Shown: positions 8,316-18,584 of the stretch, one piece after another
How positions within the stretch are numbered: position 1 is the first letter of the stretch
Layout: every line of letters begins with the position of its first letter
Source: Parvularculaceae bacterium
GTDB taxonomy: Bacteria; Pseudomonadota; Alphaproteobacteria; Caulobacterales; Parvularculaceae
Assembly (NCBI GenBank): GCA_021776475.1
Contig: JAJFFV010000005.1
Span: 1,550,001-1,614,000 of the forward strand
Direction of reading: 5' to 3'
Length of the DNA: 64,000 nucleotides
Made by a program: the position numbers and the translations under genes
Notes under the pieces: model-generated
The model's database searches: none
What the model was told of the DNA's origin: nothing
The model's input: the letters and a program-made list of their open reading frames with translations, nothing else

Positions 8316-8681
8316 ATGAAACCGTCACCGACCGAATATGCCCTCCTCAAAGTGCTTTGGGCCAAAGGACAATTGAGTGCCCGCGAAATACACGAAGCAG
8401 CGGCAGCGGAACTTGAGTGGTCGCACTCTTCTACCCGCAAGACACTCGACCGGATGGCCGAGAAGGACCTGTTGAAGGTCGTAGAGGCGCATGGTGTGAA
8501 GGTTTTTAAACCGGCGATCAGCAAGCTGAAAACCATCGCGGTTATGCTGCAGGATTTTACCGCCCGCGTACTCGAAATCGATGGCTCGCTGCCGGTTACC
8601 GCCTTTGCTGACAGCAAGATTCTGACGCAAGACGAATTGCAAGAGCTGCAGGCATTGCTCGAAGCGGAGGACGGGAAATGA
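8316..8681 (+). CDS. BlaI/MecI/CopY-family transcriptional repressor
   Basis: A winged-helix repressor that is normally inactivated when its membrane peptidase partner senses a signal. The 121-aa product starts at the ATG at 8316, with GGGAG 8 nt upstream. Residues 1-70 are the wHTH (PSPTEYALLKVLWAKGQLSA is the family start; the recognition helix is in SHSSTRKTLDRMAEKDLL). Residues 80-121 form the dimer domain. Its stop overlaps the ATG of the M56 peptidase gene (ATGA), so the pair is translationally coupled, as in blaI-blaR1 and mecI-mecR1. The signal here is unlikely to be a beta-lactam because no penicillin-binding domain follows. Confidence 0.88.
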   Translation: MKPSPTEYALLKVLWAKGQLSAREIHEAAAAELEWSHSSTRKTLDRMAEKDLLKVVEAHGVKVFKPAISKLKTIAVMLQDFTARVLEIDGSLPVTAFADSKILTQDELQELQALLEAEDGK

Positions 8682-10135
8682 CCCTTCTTGCCGCAGCGAT
8701 TGCTTTCGTCCTTGTCTGGTCTGCCTTGGTCTGGGGCTGTGCAACATCAGGCCTGAACGGCAGAGAGGCGTATACTGACTGGCCGTCTTACTGGCGCACA
8801 CAAATTCTGGTCGCGTTGCTGCCGGTGTTTTTTGTATTCGTCTACACCCTAGTGCCGGGCACTTTGAAGCCTGATTTCGGGTTCCTGCAACTTATCCCGG
8901 CACACGCAGCTGTCGTCGAGCCAGGATTGAGCACCGGCGATGCCGCCACAGTTTTTATCAGTCAGTCCCTATTGGTCCCGACATTGGTGGGCTTTGTGAT
9001 CGCAATCTACGCGATCGGATTGATCTTTAGCCTGGTCCATTTCCTCTATGGAAAATTTCGTTCAGGCCGCATCACAAAGGCTGCCAGCTTTAGGGAAGGT
9101 CTTGGCATCTGGGTCACAGATCGGTCGATACCGCCATTCGCGGTCGGCGGCGTACACCCAAAGATTATCTTTCCTGAAAATCTATTGAGCGAGCTGACGC
9201 CGGCGCAAGCGCAGATGGTCGTGCGCCATGAACAGGCCCATCTCGATCATCGCGACCCTTTGTGGGCAGAGGTGTTTTATCTTGTGCGTGCGATCTTTTG
9301 GTTCAGTCCGTTTGTCCGGGATCTAATCAACCGCTGGCAGGTTTCAGTCGAATTGCGCAGCGACAGCGTCGCACTTGCCGGACAACCACCCGAATTACGT
9401 AAGGCTTATGCGGAAAGCCTGATCACGGCCCTTCGTATGCCCGCAGAATTGGCGCCGAGCCCTTCAGCGTCTTTTTCAAACAAACAACTAAGGAGTGAAA
9501 AAATGAGAATCAAAAACATCATGCGTGGGGAAAATGGTCGCAGCCATGGCCTTCAATCAAACGTGCAGCTTCTGGTCGCGGCGACAGCGTTGACATTGAT
9601 CGGTTGCACCAGCGCCGCTGGCGTCAGCACTGCGGCAACCGACGAAAAGGAAAGCCTAGAGACGAAGCGGGTTGTGCGCATCAGTGCGGACGGTGACAAC
9701 TCATGGGTTCACAAGGCGAGCGACGGGGTCGAGGAGAAGCATCATAAAATAATGATCGAAAAGAACGCTGATGGCGAGATGGTCAAGCAGCACAAAATCA
9801 TCATGCACAAGGACGGTGAGGTGATTGAGCGCGACTATGGCGATCTAACCGACGCAGAGCGCGCGGAGATTGATCGGGAGCTCGCCCGTGCGGAAGTCGA
9901 GATCGAGCGGGCCATGAAAGAGATGGACCTCGCTGAAGGAGAGCACGAGCGCGCTGACGCGGAGATTAAGCGGGTCATCAAAATTCGCAAAGGTGAAGAC
10001 GGTGAGCTCATGACCGTAGATATTGAGGGCGAATTGGAGCGTGCCAAAGTAGAAATCGAGATCGCCAGAGAAGAGCTTCGCGAAGCGCATGAGGAACTCG
10101 AAGAGGAGCGCGCGCGCCTCGCCGACGAAGACTAG
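8678..10135 (+). CDS. M56-family membrane metallopeptidase with acidic coiled-coil C-terminus (BlaR1-like sensor)
   Basis: Predicted inner-membrane sensor peptidase that would cleave or release the cognate repressor. Three membrane helices lie in residues 1-125. The zinc site H184-E-Q-A-H188 is followed by a second region around residues 200-235, as in BlaR1/MecR1. A fourth hydrophobic segment lies at about 296-310. In place of the penicillin-binding sensor of BlaR1, residues 320-485 form a highly charged domain that ends in about 90 residues of Glu-rich heptad helix, probably exported. In frame at 9503 an ATG follows a perfect AAGGAG (9490-9495, 7-nt spacing); translation from it would give a 210-aa protein beginning with a lipobox-like LIGC (Cys310 of the full protein). 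Four-nt overlap with the repressor gene. Confidence 0.8.
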   Translation: MTLLAAAIAFVLVWSALVWGCATSGLNGREAYTDWPSYWRTQILVALLPVFFVFVYTLVPGTLKPDFGFLQLIPAHAAVVEPGLSTGDAATVFISQSLLVPTLVGFVIAIYAIGLIFSLVHFLYGKFRSGRITKAASFREGLGIWVTDRSIPPFAVGGVHPKIIFPENLLSELTPAQAQMVVRHEQAHLDHRDPLWAEVFYLVRAIFWFSPFVRDLINRWQVSVELRSDSVALAGQPPELRKAYAESLITALRMPAELAPSPSASFSNKQLRSEKMRIKNIMRGENGRSHGLQSNVQLLVAATALTLIGCTSAAGVSTAATDEKESLETKRVVRISADGDNSWVHKASDGVEEKHHKIMIEKNADGEMVKQHKIIMHKDGEVIERDYGDLTDAERAEIDRELARAEVEIERAMKEMDLAEGEHERADAEIKRVIKIRKGEDGELMTVDIEGELERAKVEIEIAREELREAHEELEEERARLADED

Positions 10136-10191
10136 ATAGGGCGTATACCCTGCTAAATTTTGTGCCCGATGCGATCCGGGCTCTCGTCCCC

Positions 10192-10231
10192 AGGAAGTCG
10201 GGCTCCCCACGGGTCCGGCTTCTTCATTTTT
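10192..10231 (+). terminator. Rho-independent terminator after the BlaI-M56 pair
   Basis: An imperfect stem of 10 pairs (core GAAGTCGG at 10194-10201 against CCGGCTTC at 10215-10222, one G-U) with a 13-nt loop, followed by TTCATTTTT. It separates the regulatory pair from the TCA-cycle operon that starts at 10366. Confidence 0.6.
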
Positions 10232-10365
10232 AGCGCATCGCGGTGGCGGGACAAAAGCAGCTGTGCAAAATCTAGTGAGGCGGTTGCACCTTGGAGCGGC
10301 GATGTTATAAGCGCGGGTGATGTCCACCCCCGCGCAGCTGCGCGGCCTGCCCGAAGGTCAGCCAC

Positions 10366-11559
10366 ATGAACATTCACGAATATCAGGCAAAACAGCTTCT
10401 GAAGGAATACGGTGCCCCGGTTGCCGATGGTGTTGCCGTCCTCAGCGCCGATGACGCCGCCGCAAGTGCGAGCTTGTTTGATGCGGGTGTCTACGTCGTC
10501 AAGGCGCAAATACATGCCGGGGGTCGCGGCAAGGGTAGGTTCAAGGAGGCCAGCGCCGGCGACAAGGGCGGCGTGCGCATCGCCAAATCCGCAGATGAAG
10601 CCGCCGAACAGGCGCGCAAAATGCTGGGCGCAACCCTGGTCACCAAACAGACAGGCGAGGCTGGCAAGGTTGTCAACCGCATCTATATTGAAGCCGGGGC
10701 CGATATCGAGACAGAGCTTTACCTTTCAGTTCTCGTTGACCGGCACTCCTCGCGGATTGCTTTTGTGGCATCGACCGAAGGCGGCATGAATATTGAAGAA
10801 GTGGCGGAAGAGGCGCCCGAAAAAATCCTGACACTGAGTATTGACCCCGCAACCGGGTTGATGCCGCATCATGCGCGCCGACTGGTCAAGGCGCTGGGCC
10901 TGCATGGGGCGACCGCCAAACAAGGCCAAAAGCTGATGGCGATCCTGTATCGTGCGTTTACCGAAAAAGACATGAGCATGCTGGAGATCAACCCGCTGAT
11001 CGTGACAAAGAGCGGCGACGTTCAGGTGCTGGACGCCAAGGTGAGCTTCGATTCAAATGCCGAATTTCGCCACCCGGAACTGGAGGCCTTGCGCGATCCG
11101 AGCGAAGAAGATCCGCTGGAACTGAAGGCAGCCGAATTCGATCTGTCTTACGTCAAGCTCGAGGGGAGTATTGGCTGCATGGTCAATGGCGCCGGCCTTG
11201 CTATGGCAACCATGGACATCATCAAGCATTACGGCGCAGAGCCGGCGAATTTTCTTGATGTCGGCGGCGGCGCCTCAAAAGAAAACATCACTGAGGCGTT
11301 CAAGATTATTACCTCCGACCCCGGCGTCAAAGGCATTCTGGTGAACATTTTCGGCGGTATCATGAAATGCGATGTGATCGCCGAAGGGGTTCTAGCAGCT
11401 GTGAAAGAAGTCGGCCTTGCGGTGCCGCTGGTGGTGCGCCTTGAAGGCACGAATGTCGCGCTTGGTAAGAAGATCATCAACAACAGCGATCTTGCGGTGA
11501 TCGCGGCCGATGATCTCGATGATGCGGCACAAAAAATCGTCAAAGCGGTGCAGGGATAG
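10366..11559 (+). CDS. sucC: Succinate-CoA ligase (ADP-forming), beta subunit
   Basis: Beta chain of the TCA-cycle enzyme that interconverts succinyl-CoA and succinate with substrate-level phosphorylation. The 397-aa product has an ATP-grasp domain (about residues 1-230, starting [16 protein letters not shown], the classic family opening), and the C-terminal CoA-ligase domain with DVGGGASKE and FGGIMKCD motifs. It opens the cluster sucC-sucD-sucA-sucB-lpd. An mdh gene often precedes it in alphaproteobacteria, but here a BlaI-M56 pair does. About 135 bp between the upstream terminator and the start can hold the promoter. Confidence 0.97.
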   Translation: MNIHEYQAKQLLKEYGAPVADGVAVLSADDAAASASLFDAGVYVVKAQIHAGGRGKGRFKEASAGDKGGVRIAKSADEAAEQARKMLGATLVTKQTGEAGKVVNRIYIEAGADIETELYLSVLVDRHSSRIAFVASTEGGMNIEEVAEEAPEKILTLSIDPATGLMPHHARRLVKALGLHGATAKQGQKLMAILYRAFTEKDMSMLEINPLIVTKSGDVQVLDAKVSFDSNAEFRHPELEALRDPSEEDPLELKAAEFDLSYVKLEGSIGCMVNGAGLAMATMDIIKHYGAEPANFLDVGGGASKENITEAFKIITSDPGVKGILVNIFGGIMKCDVIAEGVLAAVKEVGLAVPLVVRLEGTNVALGKKIINNSDLAVIAADDLDDAAQKIVKAVQG

Positions 11560-11648
11560 GCGTTGACGATTGATGGTCAGTAATATGGTGATGTCACTGC
11601 GATCAACCCATTTGTTGAACACTAGATAAAAGATTGCGAAAAGAACCG

Positions 11649-12548
11649 ATGTCCATTCTCGTCAACAAAAATACAAAAGTCATCTGCCAGGGATTAACTG
11701 GCTCAACTGGCACCTTCCATACAGAACATGCAATCGCCTATGGCACGAAGATGGTCGGCGGTGTCACGCCAGGTAAAGGTGGTCAGACCTGGGAAGGCTC
11801 GGACGTCGCCCTTGGGAAAACGCTGCCGGTATTCGACACAGTTGCAGAGGCGCGTGAGGCAACCGGCGCAGATGCCTCTGTCATTTATGTGCCGCCAGCG
11901 TTTGCAGCTGATTCAATCCTCGAAGCAGTTGACGCCGAAATCCCGCTCGTATGCGTCATCACCGAGGGTATTCCGGTGCTCGACATGGTTAAGGTCAAGC
12001 GCGCCCTCGAAGGGTCAAAGACCCGGTTGGTTGGTCCAAACTGTCCAGGCGTGATTACCCCTGATGAATGCAAAATCGGCATCATGCCGGGCCATATTCA
12101 CCGGCGCGGTCATGTCGGTATCATTTCACGCTCCGGCACGCTGACCTATGAAGCGGTCCACCAGACGACGCTTGCCGGCTTTGGCCAGTCGACTTGCGTC
12201 GGTATCGGTGGAGACCCGGTTAAGGGCATGGACTTTATTGATGTCCTGGAGATGTTCCTTGCTGATGAACAGACCCACTCGATCATCATGATCGGGGAGA
12301 TCGGCGGTTCAGCTGAGGCTGATGCGGCCAAGTTCCTTGCCTCCAACAGCGTCAAGAAACCAACTGTTGGTTTCATTGCTGGTGTCACCGCACCGCCAGG
12401 TCGCCGTATGGGCCATGCCGGGGCGATTGTCTCTGGCGGGGATGACACCGCTGAAGCCAAGATCGAGGCGATGCATGCAGCCGGGATTGCGGTATCACCG
12501 ACACCTGCCGCCCTCGGCTCGACACTCGCTGGGCTGCTGCAGGGGTGA
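11649..12548 (+). CDS. sucD: Succinate-CoA ligase, alpha subunit
   Basis: Alpha chain that binds CoA and carries the phosphohistidine. The chosen ATG at 11649 gives [15 protein letters not shown], the usual start; a TTG at 11634 would add five residues. The 299-aa product has the CoA-binding Rossmann domain with [10 protein letters not shown] (about residues 16-25) and the ligase domain with GHAGAI containing the active His near residue 246. It follows sucC after 89 nt. Confidence 0.96.
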   Translation: MSILVNKNTKVICQGLTGSTGTFHTEHAIAYGTKMVGGVTPGKGGQTWEGSDVALGKTLPVFDTVAEAREATGADASVIYVPPAFAADSILEAVDAEIPLVCVITEGIPVLDMVKVKRALEGSKTRLVGPNCPGVITPDECKIGIMPGHIHRRGHVGIISRSGTLTYEAVHQTTLAGFGQSTCVGIGGDPVKGMDFIDVLEMFLADEQTHSIIMIGEIGGSAEADAAKFLASNSVKKPTVGFIAGVTAPPGRRMGHAGAIVSGGDDTAEAKIEAMHAAGIAVSPTPAALGSTLAGLLQG

Positions 12549-12687
12549 TCGAGGCAATTGCCGACAAAATTTGACGAAAACAAATATTGCGCCGGTGGAC
12601 AGGAGTTTTAAGTAAGGGTCTAATGTCTGGCGCAGCAACTGACTTAAACAAGGCGCGCAGCCTTCGCCCAAAATAACGGTAAAAAAA

Positions 12688-15669
12688 ATGGCCCATGACG
12701 GCTCACAGGGAGGGGCAGACAGTCTCTCACATAATGAAGCCCTTCTTGAAACGTCGTTTCTGTCCGGCACCAACGCCCTTTATCTCGAACAGCAGCACGC
12801 TAAATATGTGAAGGATCCGGCATCGATCGATCCTGAGCTGCGCCAGTTTTTTGACGCGCTTGGCGATGATGAGGCGCTGATCAACAGGAACGCCGAGGGA
12901 CCAAGTTGGCAACGAGAGGACTGGCCGCACCGTCAAACTGACGAACTGACCGCGGCGCTCGACGGTAACTGGGGTGCGCTTGAGCCGGTTGTCGGCAAAA
13001 AAATTGCCGAGAAAAAACCGGGCGCTTCTGCCGATGAAGTGCGTGCAGCAACGCAGGATTCCATCAAGGCCCTGATGTTGATCCGGGCCTACCGCATTCG
13101 CGGTCACCTGATGGCCAATCTCGACCCGTTGGGCCTGCAAAAAGTAAAGTCGCACCCAGAACTCGAGCTTGAAACCTACGGCTTTACGGAAGCCGATCTG
13201 GATCGCGAAATATATATCGACCATGTGCTCGGTCTCGATTCCGCGACCTTGCGCGAGATCCTCGACATACTGCAGCGAACCTATTGCGGTACATTTGCGG
13301 TCGAGTTCATGCACATCACCGATCCGGTGCAAAAGGGCTGGATCCAGCACCGGATCGAAGGTCCGGACAAGGACATTTCGTTCACGCATGAAGGCAAAAA
13401 GGCGATCCTGAAAAAACTGATTGAAACAGAAGGAATTGAGAAGTTCTTGCAGGTCAAATATACCGGCACCAAGAGGTTTGGTCTTGATGGCGGGGAAGGC
13501 ATGGTGCCGGCGCTTGAGCAAATCATCAAGCGTGGCGGTGCCCTCGGCGTCAGTGAGATAAATATCGGGATGCCCCACCGTGGACGACTAAATGTTCTCG
13601 CCGGCGTCATGGCGAAACCTTATCATCACATTTTTCACGAGTTTCAGGGCGGCTCGGTAACGCCAGACGGTATCGAGGGTTCGGGCGATGTAAAATATCA
13701 CCTCGGCGCCTCCTCCGACCGGGAATTCGATGGCAACAAAGTTCACCTTTCATTGGCCGCGAACCCGTCGCATCTCGAAGCGGTCAACCCAGTGGTCCTT
13801 GGCAAGTGCCGGGCCAAGCAAGATCTGAACAAAACGGCGAATACAAAAATTCCGCGTACCCACGTTCTGCCCTTGTTACTACACGGTGATGCCGCCTTTG
13901 CCGGGCAGGGGATCATCGCCGAAGGCTTCGGTTTGACCGGGTTAAAGGGTTACCGTACCGGCGGCACGATCCACTTTATCGTCAACAATCAGATCGGCTT
14001 CACCACCAGTCCGAAATTTGCCCGCTCTTCGCCATATCCTTCAGATGTGGCAAAAATGGTTGAAGCGCCAATTTTCCACGTCAATGGCGATGACCCCGAG
14101 GCGGTTGTTTATGCAGCCAAGGTCGCGACCGAATTTCGTATGGAATTCGGCATGGATGTCGTGATCGACATGTTCTGCTATCGCCGCTTTGGCCACAACG
14201 AAGGCGATGAGCCATCGTTCACCCAACCATTGATGTACAAGAAGATCGGTAAGCATGCGACAACCTGTGACATCTATGGCAGACGCCTGATTGAAGAAGG
14301 CATCATTACCGACCAGTGGATTCACAAAGAAGAGCAGGATTTCCGTCAATTCCTTGAAGATGAGTTCGCAGCTGGTGAGCAATTCAAACCGAACAAGGCA
14401 GATTGGCTCGATGGCAAATGGTCAGGGTTCGCGTTGCCAGAAGGTGATGAGCGGCGCGGCGACACAGCTGTGGATGAACAACGCCTGCAAGAAATTGGCC
14501 GTGTCCTGACGGAAGTGCCCGAGAACTTCAAGGCACACAAAACCCTTCAGCGGATCTTGAAAGCCAAACGCAAAATGTTTGATGATGGACAAGGCCTCGA
14601 CTGGGCAACAGCGGAGGCTTTGGCGTTCGGTTCCCTGCTGATGGAAGGCTATCCGGTGCGTTTGTCTGGGCAGGACTCGCGCCGCGGTACCTTCTCCCAG
14701 CGTCATTCACAATTTGTCCATCAGGAAACTGAAAAACGTTATACCCCGCTCAACTATCTCTCCACCGACCAGGCCAAGTTTGAAGTCATAGATTCCAACC
14801 TGTCGGAATTTGCCGTGATGGGTTTTGAATATGGCTATTCAACCGCTGATCCCAATAGTCTCGTCATGTGGGAGGGTCAGTTTGGTGATTTTGCCAACGG
14901 GGCGCAGGTAATTTTCGACCAGTTCATTTCATCTGGTGAACGCAAATGGCTGCGCATGTCGGGTCTCGTTCTGCTCCTACCGCATGGCTATGAGGGGCAA
15001 GGCCCCGAACACTCTTCTGCTCGGCTGGAGCGCTATCTGCAGGGCTGTGCACAAGATAATTTGCAGGTTGCCAACTGTACAACGCCGTCGAACTACTTCC
15101 ACATCTTGCGCCGGCAGATGAAGCGGCCGTTCCGTAAGCCACTGATCTTGATGACACCGAAGTCACTGCTGCGGCACAAAAAGGCTGTGTCGTCGCTGAA
15201 AGAATTCGGATCCGGTTCTTCGTTCCATCGGGTTCTTTGGGATGATGCGGAATTCAAACCGGGCTCAACCGTCAAACTGGTCAGTGATGCCAAAATCAAG
15301 CGCGTCGTCTTGTGCTCCGGCAAGGTTTATTACGACTTGTTGGAAGAGCGGGAAAAGCGCGGTATCGAAAATATCTACTTGATGCGCGTCGAACAGTTTT
15401 ATCCTTTCCCTGCACATTCACTGATCGCGGAACTTAAGCGGTTCAAAAACGCCGAAATGATCTGGTGTCAGGAAGAGCCAAAAAATATGGGGGGATGGTT
15501 CTTTATGGAGCCAAACCTCGAATGGACGCTTGACCAAATTGGTGCAAAGTACAAACGCGCCAGATATGTGGGCCGGTCAGCTTCTGCGGCGCCCGCCACC
15601 GGCCTGATGCGCAGGCACCTCAAAGAATTGGATGCGTTTCTCGTTGAGGCGCTGACTTTTGGAGAATAA
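12688..15669 (+). CDS. sucA: 2-oxoglutarate dehydrogenase E1 component
   Basis: Thiamine-diphosphate-dependent decarboxylase of the 2-oxoglutarate dehydrogenase complex; it passes the succinyl group to the E2 lipoyl arms. The 993-aa product has the typical N-terminal E2-binding segment (FLSGTNALYLEQQ), the GMPHRGRLNVLAG motif (about residues 294-306), the ThDP/Mg motif starting near GDAAFAGQGI and ending NNQIGFTT (about 403-440), and a transketolase-like pyrimidine domain in the second half. A 139-bp gap separates it from sucD. Its dependence on thiamine diphosphate links it to the riboswitch-controlled thiamine genes at the end of the window. Confidence 0.97.
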   Translation: MAHDGSQGGADSLSHNEALLETSFLSGTNALYLEQQHAKYVKDPASIDPELRQFFDALGDDEALINRNAEGPSWQREDWPHRQTDELTAALDGNWGALEPVVGKKIAEKKPGASADEVRAATQDSIKALMLIRAYRIRGHLMANLDPLGLQKVKSHPELELETYGFTEADLDREIYIDHVLGLDSATLREILDILQRTYCGTFAVEFMHITDPVQKGWIQHRIEGPDKDISFTHEGKKAILKKLIETEGIEKFLQVKYTGTKRFGLDGGEGMVPALEQIIKRGGALGVSEINIGMPHRGRLNVLAGVMAKPYHHIFHEFQGGSVTPDGIEGSGDVKYHLGASSDREFDGNKVHLSLAANPSHLEAVNPVVLGKCRAKQDLNKTANTKIPRTHVLPLLLHGDAAFAGQGIIAEGFGLTGLKGYRTGGTIHFIVNNQIGFTTSPKFARSSPYPSDVAKMVEAPIFHVNGDDPEAVVYAAKVATEFRMEFGMDVVIDMFCYRRFGHNEGDEPSFTQPLMYKKIGKHATTCDIYGRRLIEEGIITDQWIHKEEQDFRQFLEDEFAAGEQFKPNKADWLDGKWSGFALPEGDERRGDTAVDEQRLQEIGRVLTEVPENFKAHKTLQRILKAKRKMFDDGQGLDWATAEALAFGSLLMEGYPVRLSGQDSRRGTFSQRHSQFVHQETEKRYTPLNYLSTDQAKFEVIDSNLSEFAVMGFEYGYSTADPNSLVMWEGQFGDFANGAQVIFDQFISSGERKWLRMSGLVLLLPHGYEGQGPEHSSARLERYLQGCAQDNLQVANCTTPSNYFHILRRQMKRPFRKPLILMTPKSLLRHKKAVSSLKEFGSGSSFHRVLWDDAEFKPGSTVKLVSDAKIKRVVLCSGKVYYDLLEEREKRGIENIYLMRVEQFYPFPAHSLIAELKRFKNAEMIWCQEEPKNMGGWFFMEPNLEWTLDQIGAKYKRARYVGRSASAAPATGLMRRHLKELDAFLVEALTFGE

Positions 15670-15673
15670 TTGA

Positions 15674-17173
15674 ATGATGGAAATCCGTGTACCAACACTC
15701 GGCGAATCTGTGACCGAGGCGACGATCGGTCAATGGCTCAAGAAACAGGGTGAGGCGGTAAAAGCGGATGAACCGATTGTCGAGCTTGAAACGGACAAAG
15801 TTTCAGTTGAAGTGCCCGCGCCCGCATCAGGCGTGCTCAGCATCATCACGGCGCAAGAAGGCGATACGGTCGAACTGAACGCCCTGCTTGGCGAGATTGA
15901 CGAAAACGGTACTGGCGCATCGCCCGCACCGGCTGCCAGGCCGAAGAAATCCGTGGCCCCGGTGGCCACTGGTAGTGTGGACGTTGAGGTTGTCGCGCCG
16001 TCATCCGGTGAATCGGTGACTGAAGCAGATATCGGTGAATGGCTGGTCAAGGTCGGGGACCAGGTGAAGGTTGATGACCCCTTGGTGTCGCTCGAAACAG
16101 ACAAAGCCAGCATGGATGTACCGGCACCGGTTGCAGGGGTTATCAAAGAGCTCAAGGTTGCAGAAGGCGCGACGATTGCCGTCGGTGATGTGTTGGCGAT
16201 AATCGCACAAGGCGCAGCCGGGGCAGCCTCACCGGCGCAACCGGCAGCGATAGCGTCAGCGACACCCGCTGCTGCTGCCGCAAATGGCGCACCGGCGCTT
16301 TCGCCAGCCCCGCGCCGGATAATAGCGGAAAACAATCTCGATGCAGGCAAAATTGTCGGAACCGGCAAGGGCGGCCGCATCAGCAAGGGCGATGCCCTCG
16401 CGGCGCTCGAAGGCGGCTCCGCCAAATCGACGCCAACACAAACCAAAGCGCCGGTCGTGAAGCGTGAATTGGGCCCGCGTGAAGAGCGCGTCAAAATGAC
16501 CCGTCTGCGCCAAACCATCGCGCGCCGCCTGAAGGAAAGTCAGGATGCAGCAGCCATGCTCACCACATTCAATGATGTGGATATGGGCGCGGTGATGGAG
16601 GCACGCAAACAGTACAAGGATCTCTTTCTTGAAAAACACGGAGTGAAGCTTGGCTTTATGTCGTTCTTCGTTAAAGCCTGTGTCGCGGCATTGAAAGACG
16701 TGCCGGATGTGAACGCTGAGGTCGAGGGTACTGACGTCATCTACAAGAACTATTATGATATCAGCATCGCAGTTGGAACTGAAAAAGGTCTCGTTGTACC
16801 GGTCTTGCGCAACGCGGACACGATGTCGCTTGCCGATATTGAAAAGCAGATTGTTGATTTTGGGACCCGGGCGCGCTCAGGCGATCTGAAGCTGGAGGAA
16901 ATGCAGGGCGGAACCTTCTCAATCACCAATGGCGGCATCTACGGTTCGCTGATGTCGACACCGATCCTCAACGCACCGCAGTCTGGCATTCTCGGTATGC
17001 ACCGGATTGAGCAGCGTCCGGTGGCCCTGAATGGCCAGGTTGTCGTCCGTCCAATGATGTATCTAGCGCTCTCGTATGATCACCGGATTGTCGACGGCAA
17101 AGGCGCTGTCACTTTCCTCGTGCGGGTTAAGGAAAATCTCGAAGATCCGCAGCGCCTGCTGCTTGATCTTTAG
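15674..17173 (+). CDS. sucB: 2-oxoglutarate dehydrogenase E2 (dihydrolipoyl succinyltransferase) with two lipoyl domains
   Basis: Core enzyme that transfers the succinyl group from lipoamide to CoA. Domain order: lipoyl domain 1 (about residues 3-77, lipoylated K42 in ETDKVS), Ala/Pro linker, lipoyl domain 2 (about 103-177, K144 in ETDKAS), linker, E1/E3-binding domain (about 213-250), and the catalytic acyltransferase domain with SYDHRIVDG near residue 470. Most E2o enzymes have a single lipoyl domain; this one has two distinct copies, which explains its 499 aa. GGAG lies 9 nt before the ATG. It follows sucA after 4 nt. Its stop overlaps that of the convergent DUF998 gene. Confidence 0.95.
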   Translation: MMEIRVPTLGESVTEATIGQWLKKQGEAVKADEPIVELETDKVSVEVPAPASGVLSIITAQEGDTVELNALLGEIDENGTGASPAPAARPKKSVAPVATGSVDVEVVAPSSGESVTEADIGEWLVKVGDQVKVDDPLVSLETDKASMDVPAPVAGVIKELKVAEGATIAVGDVLAIIAQGAAGAASPAQPAAIASATPAAAAANGAPALSPAPRRIIAENNLDAGKIVGTGKGGRISKGDALAALEGGSAKSTPTQTKAPVVKRELGPREERVKMTRLRQTIARRLKESQDAAAMLTTFNDVDMGAVMEARKQYKDLFLEKHGVKLGFMSFFVKACVAALKDVPDVNAEVEGTDVIYKNYYDISIAVGTEKGLVVPVLRNADTMSLADIEKQIVDFGTRARSGDLKLEEMQGGTFSITNGGIYGSLMSTPILNAPQSGILGMHRIEQRPVALNGQVVVRPMMYLALSYDHRIVDGKGAVTFLVRVKENLEDPQRLLLDL

Positions 17174-17787
17174 ACCAAGATTTTTGCTTGCGTCCGGATA
17201 TAAAATGCGCAGGCAAGGATCCACAAGTTTATGCACGCCTCTAGTGCTCGCTGGGCTAGCCCGAGATAGGTAAAGCTGGGATCGAGAAAACCCAGCGCGA
17301 TAAACGCAAAGATGCCCGCGGCTATCCCCAGGATGGCAAGGTGTTTTGCATTGTTCCATTTTAAAGCAGCGATACCAAGCAGCATAAGCCCGACAACACC
17401 GAGCAAATAACTGATCCCGCCAATCAGTGTATGCATCAATTGCGAAAAACTCGGCTGTTCCGGTCGGCAACCGAAATCGCAAGGAAAAAATGCTGCGGCT
17501 GTTGACCCGCTGGCATATGCTGCCAACCCGAGAAAACCAATCATCGACAAGGCTGATTTTGGCAGGGCGATTCCCGCGCTTATGGCGAATAAGGTGATCA
17601 GCATGCCAAATAGAAAGAAACCGCCCCAACTGATCAAAGTATGATGAGGCGCACCAACAGCACCAAGCTCGCTCATATACTGGGTCAAATGATTGTAACC
17701 GGGATAAGTTGCGCCACCGATAGAGGTATAGGCAATCAAGACGAAGACCCCGAAAATGCCGGACCAGAAAGCAATTTTTGCGCTCAT
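17170..17787 (-). CDS. DUF998 integral membrane protein
   Basis: A small polytopic membrane protein of unknown function. The 205-aa product starts at the ATG at 17787 (a GTG at 17793 adds two residues). It contains six likely membrane helices, with the DUF998 hallmark N(H)[15 protein letters not shown] after the first helix and a central AFFPCDFGC motif. Its TAA overlaps the TAG of sucB by 3 nt, tail to tail, so it is an insertion into the sucB-lpd interval that leaves no intergenic space. Confidence 0.82.
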   Translation of the reverse strand: MSAKIAFWSGIFGVFVLIAYTSIGGATYPGYNHLTQYMSELGAVGAPHHTLISWGGFFLFGMLITLFAISAGIALPKSALSMIGFLGLAAYASGSTAAAFFPCDFGCRPEQPSFSQLMHTLIGGISYLLGVVGLMLLGIAALKWNNAKHLAILGIAAGIFAFIALGFLDPSFTYLGLAQRALEACINLWILACAFYIRTQAKILV

Positions 17788-17859
17788 CCCCACAACCTAT
17801 GTTATTTGTTATCTCTCTATGTAAGGTGTGCTGCTTTGATTGAAAGGACGAAAGCACTA

Positions 17860-18480
17860 ATGACGCTTATCAAGACAATCGCTCCGTCCGAATCTTCAGG
17901 TAAGCTCGAGACCTTGTATAACCGTGTCAAAGGGCCAGATGGCCGCGTTGATAATATCCTGGTCTCGCACAGCCTGCGCCCGCATACCCTCGAAGGGCAT
18001 ATGGCGATCTACAAAGCGGTGCTGCATCATTCGGGCAACCAGCTGCCGAAATGGCTGCTCGAGACAATTGGTACCTATGTCAGTCTCCTGAATGAGTGTG
18101 CGTATTGTGTCGACCATCATTTCGCTGGCCTGAAGCGTCTTCTTGCTGATGGCGCCAAAGCTGATGCGATCAGGCAGGCCCTGGAGCTGGCGCTGCGCGG
18201 CGGGCAGGTTGTGTGTGAAGTTCTTACCGGCAAAGAATTGGCTGCTTTAGGTTACGCAGCGAAGCTGACAAAGTCTCCGAGGAACATTGTTGAAGCCGAT
18301 ATAGACGCATTGCGCAGCGCCGGGTTTGACGATGGAGAGATCCTCGAAATCAATCAGGTCACAGCCTATTTCGCTTATGCAAACCGGACCGTTCTGGGGC
18401 TGGGCTGTTCGACCAAGGGCGATGCAATCGGACTGTCTCCAAATAACAGTAAAAACGCGGATGATTGGGGTCATCAATAA
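17860..18480 (+). CDS. Peroxidase-related AhpD/carboxymuconolactone-decarboxylase-family protein
   Basis: An AhpD-like alkylhydroperoxidase fold protein. The redox motif E-C-x2-C-x3-H is visible in NECAYCVDHHF (about residues 76-86), the signature of the peroxidase-related subfamily, so thiol-dependent peroxide reduction is likely. The start is the ATG at 17860; longer reading from 17641 runs antisense into the DUF998 gene and does not resemble the family. The 206-aa length is normal. It lies between sucB and lpd on the same strand. In Mycobacterium, AhpD draws electrons from Lpd and SucB, so this position next to both suggests, but does not prove, a comparable electron route. Confidence 0.82.
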   Translation: MTLIKTIAPSESSGKLETLYNRVKGPDGRVDNILVSHSLRPHTLEGHMAIYKAVLHHSGNQLPKWLLETIGTYVSLLNECAYCVDHHFAGLKRLLADGAKADAIRQALELALRGGQVVCEVLTGKELAALGYAAKLTKSPRNIVEADIDALRSAGFDDGEILEINQVTAYFAYANRTVLGLGCSTKGDAIGLSPNNSKNADDWGHQ

Positions 18481-18584
18481 CCCGATCCCGGTGACAGAGC
18501 GCGGGACAGTTGACCCTGCGACAAGGCGCGTCTAAGCCCGTGCACCAATGTACAAAAATTGAGTGCTAAAAGGGACATTCTGAC

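Noticed and set aside
12727-13578. Minus-strand 283-aa open frame antisense to sucA
   Set aside because: sucA is a clear gene over the same interval and the antisense product matches nothing.
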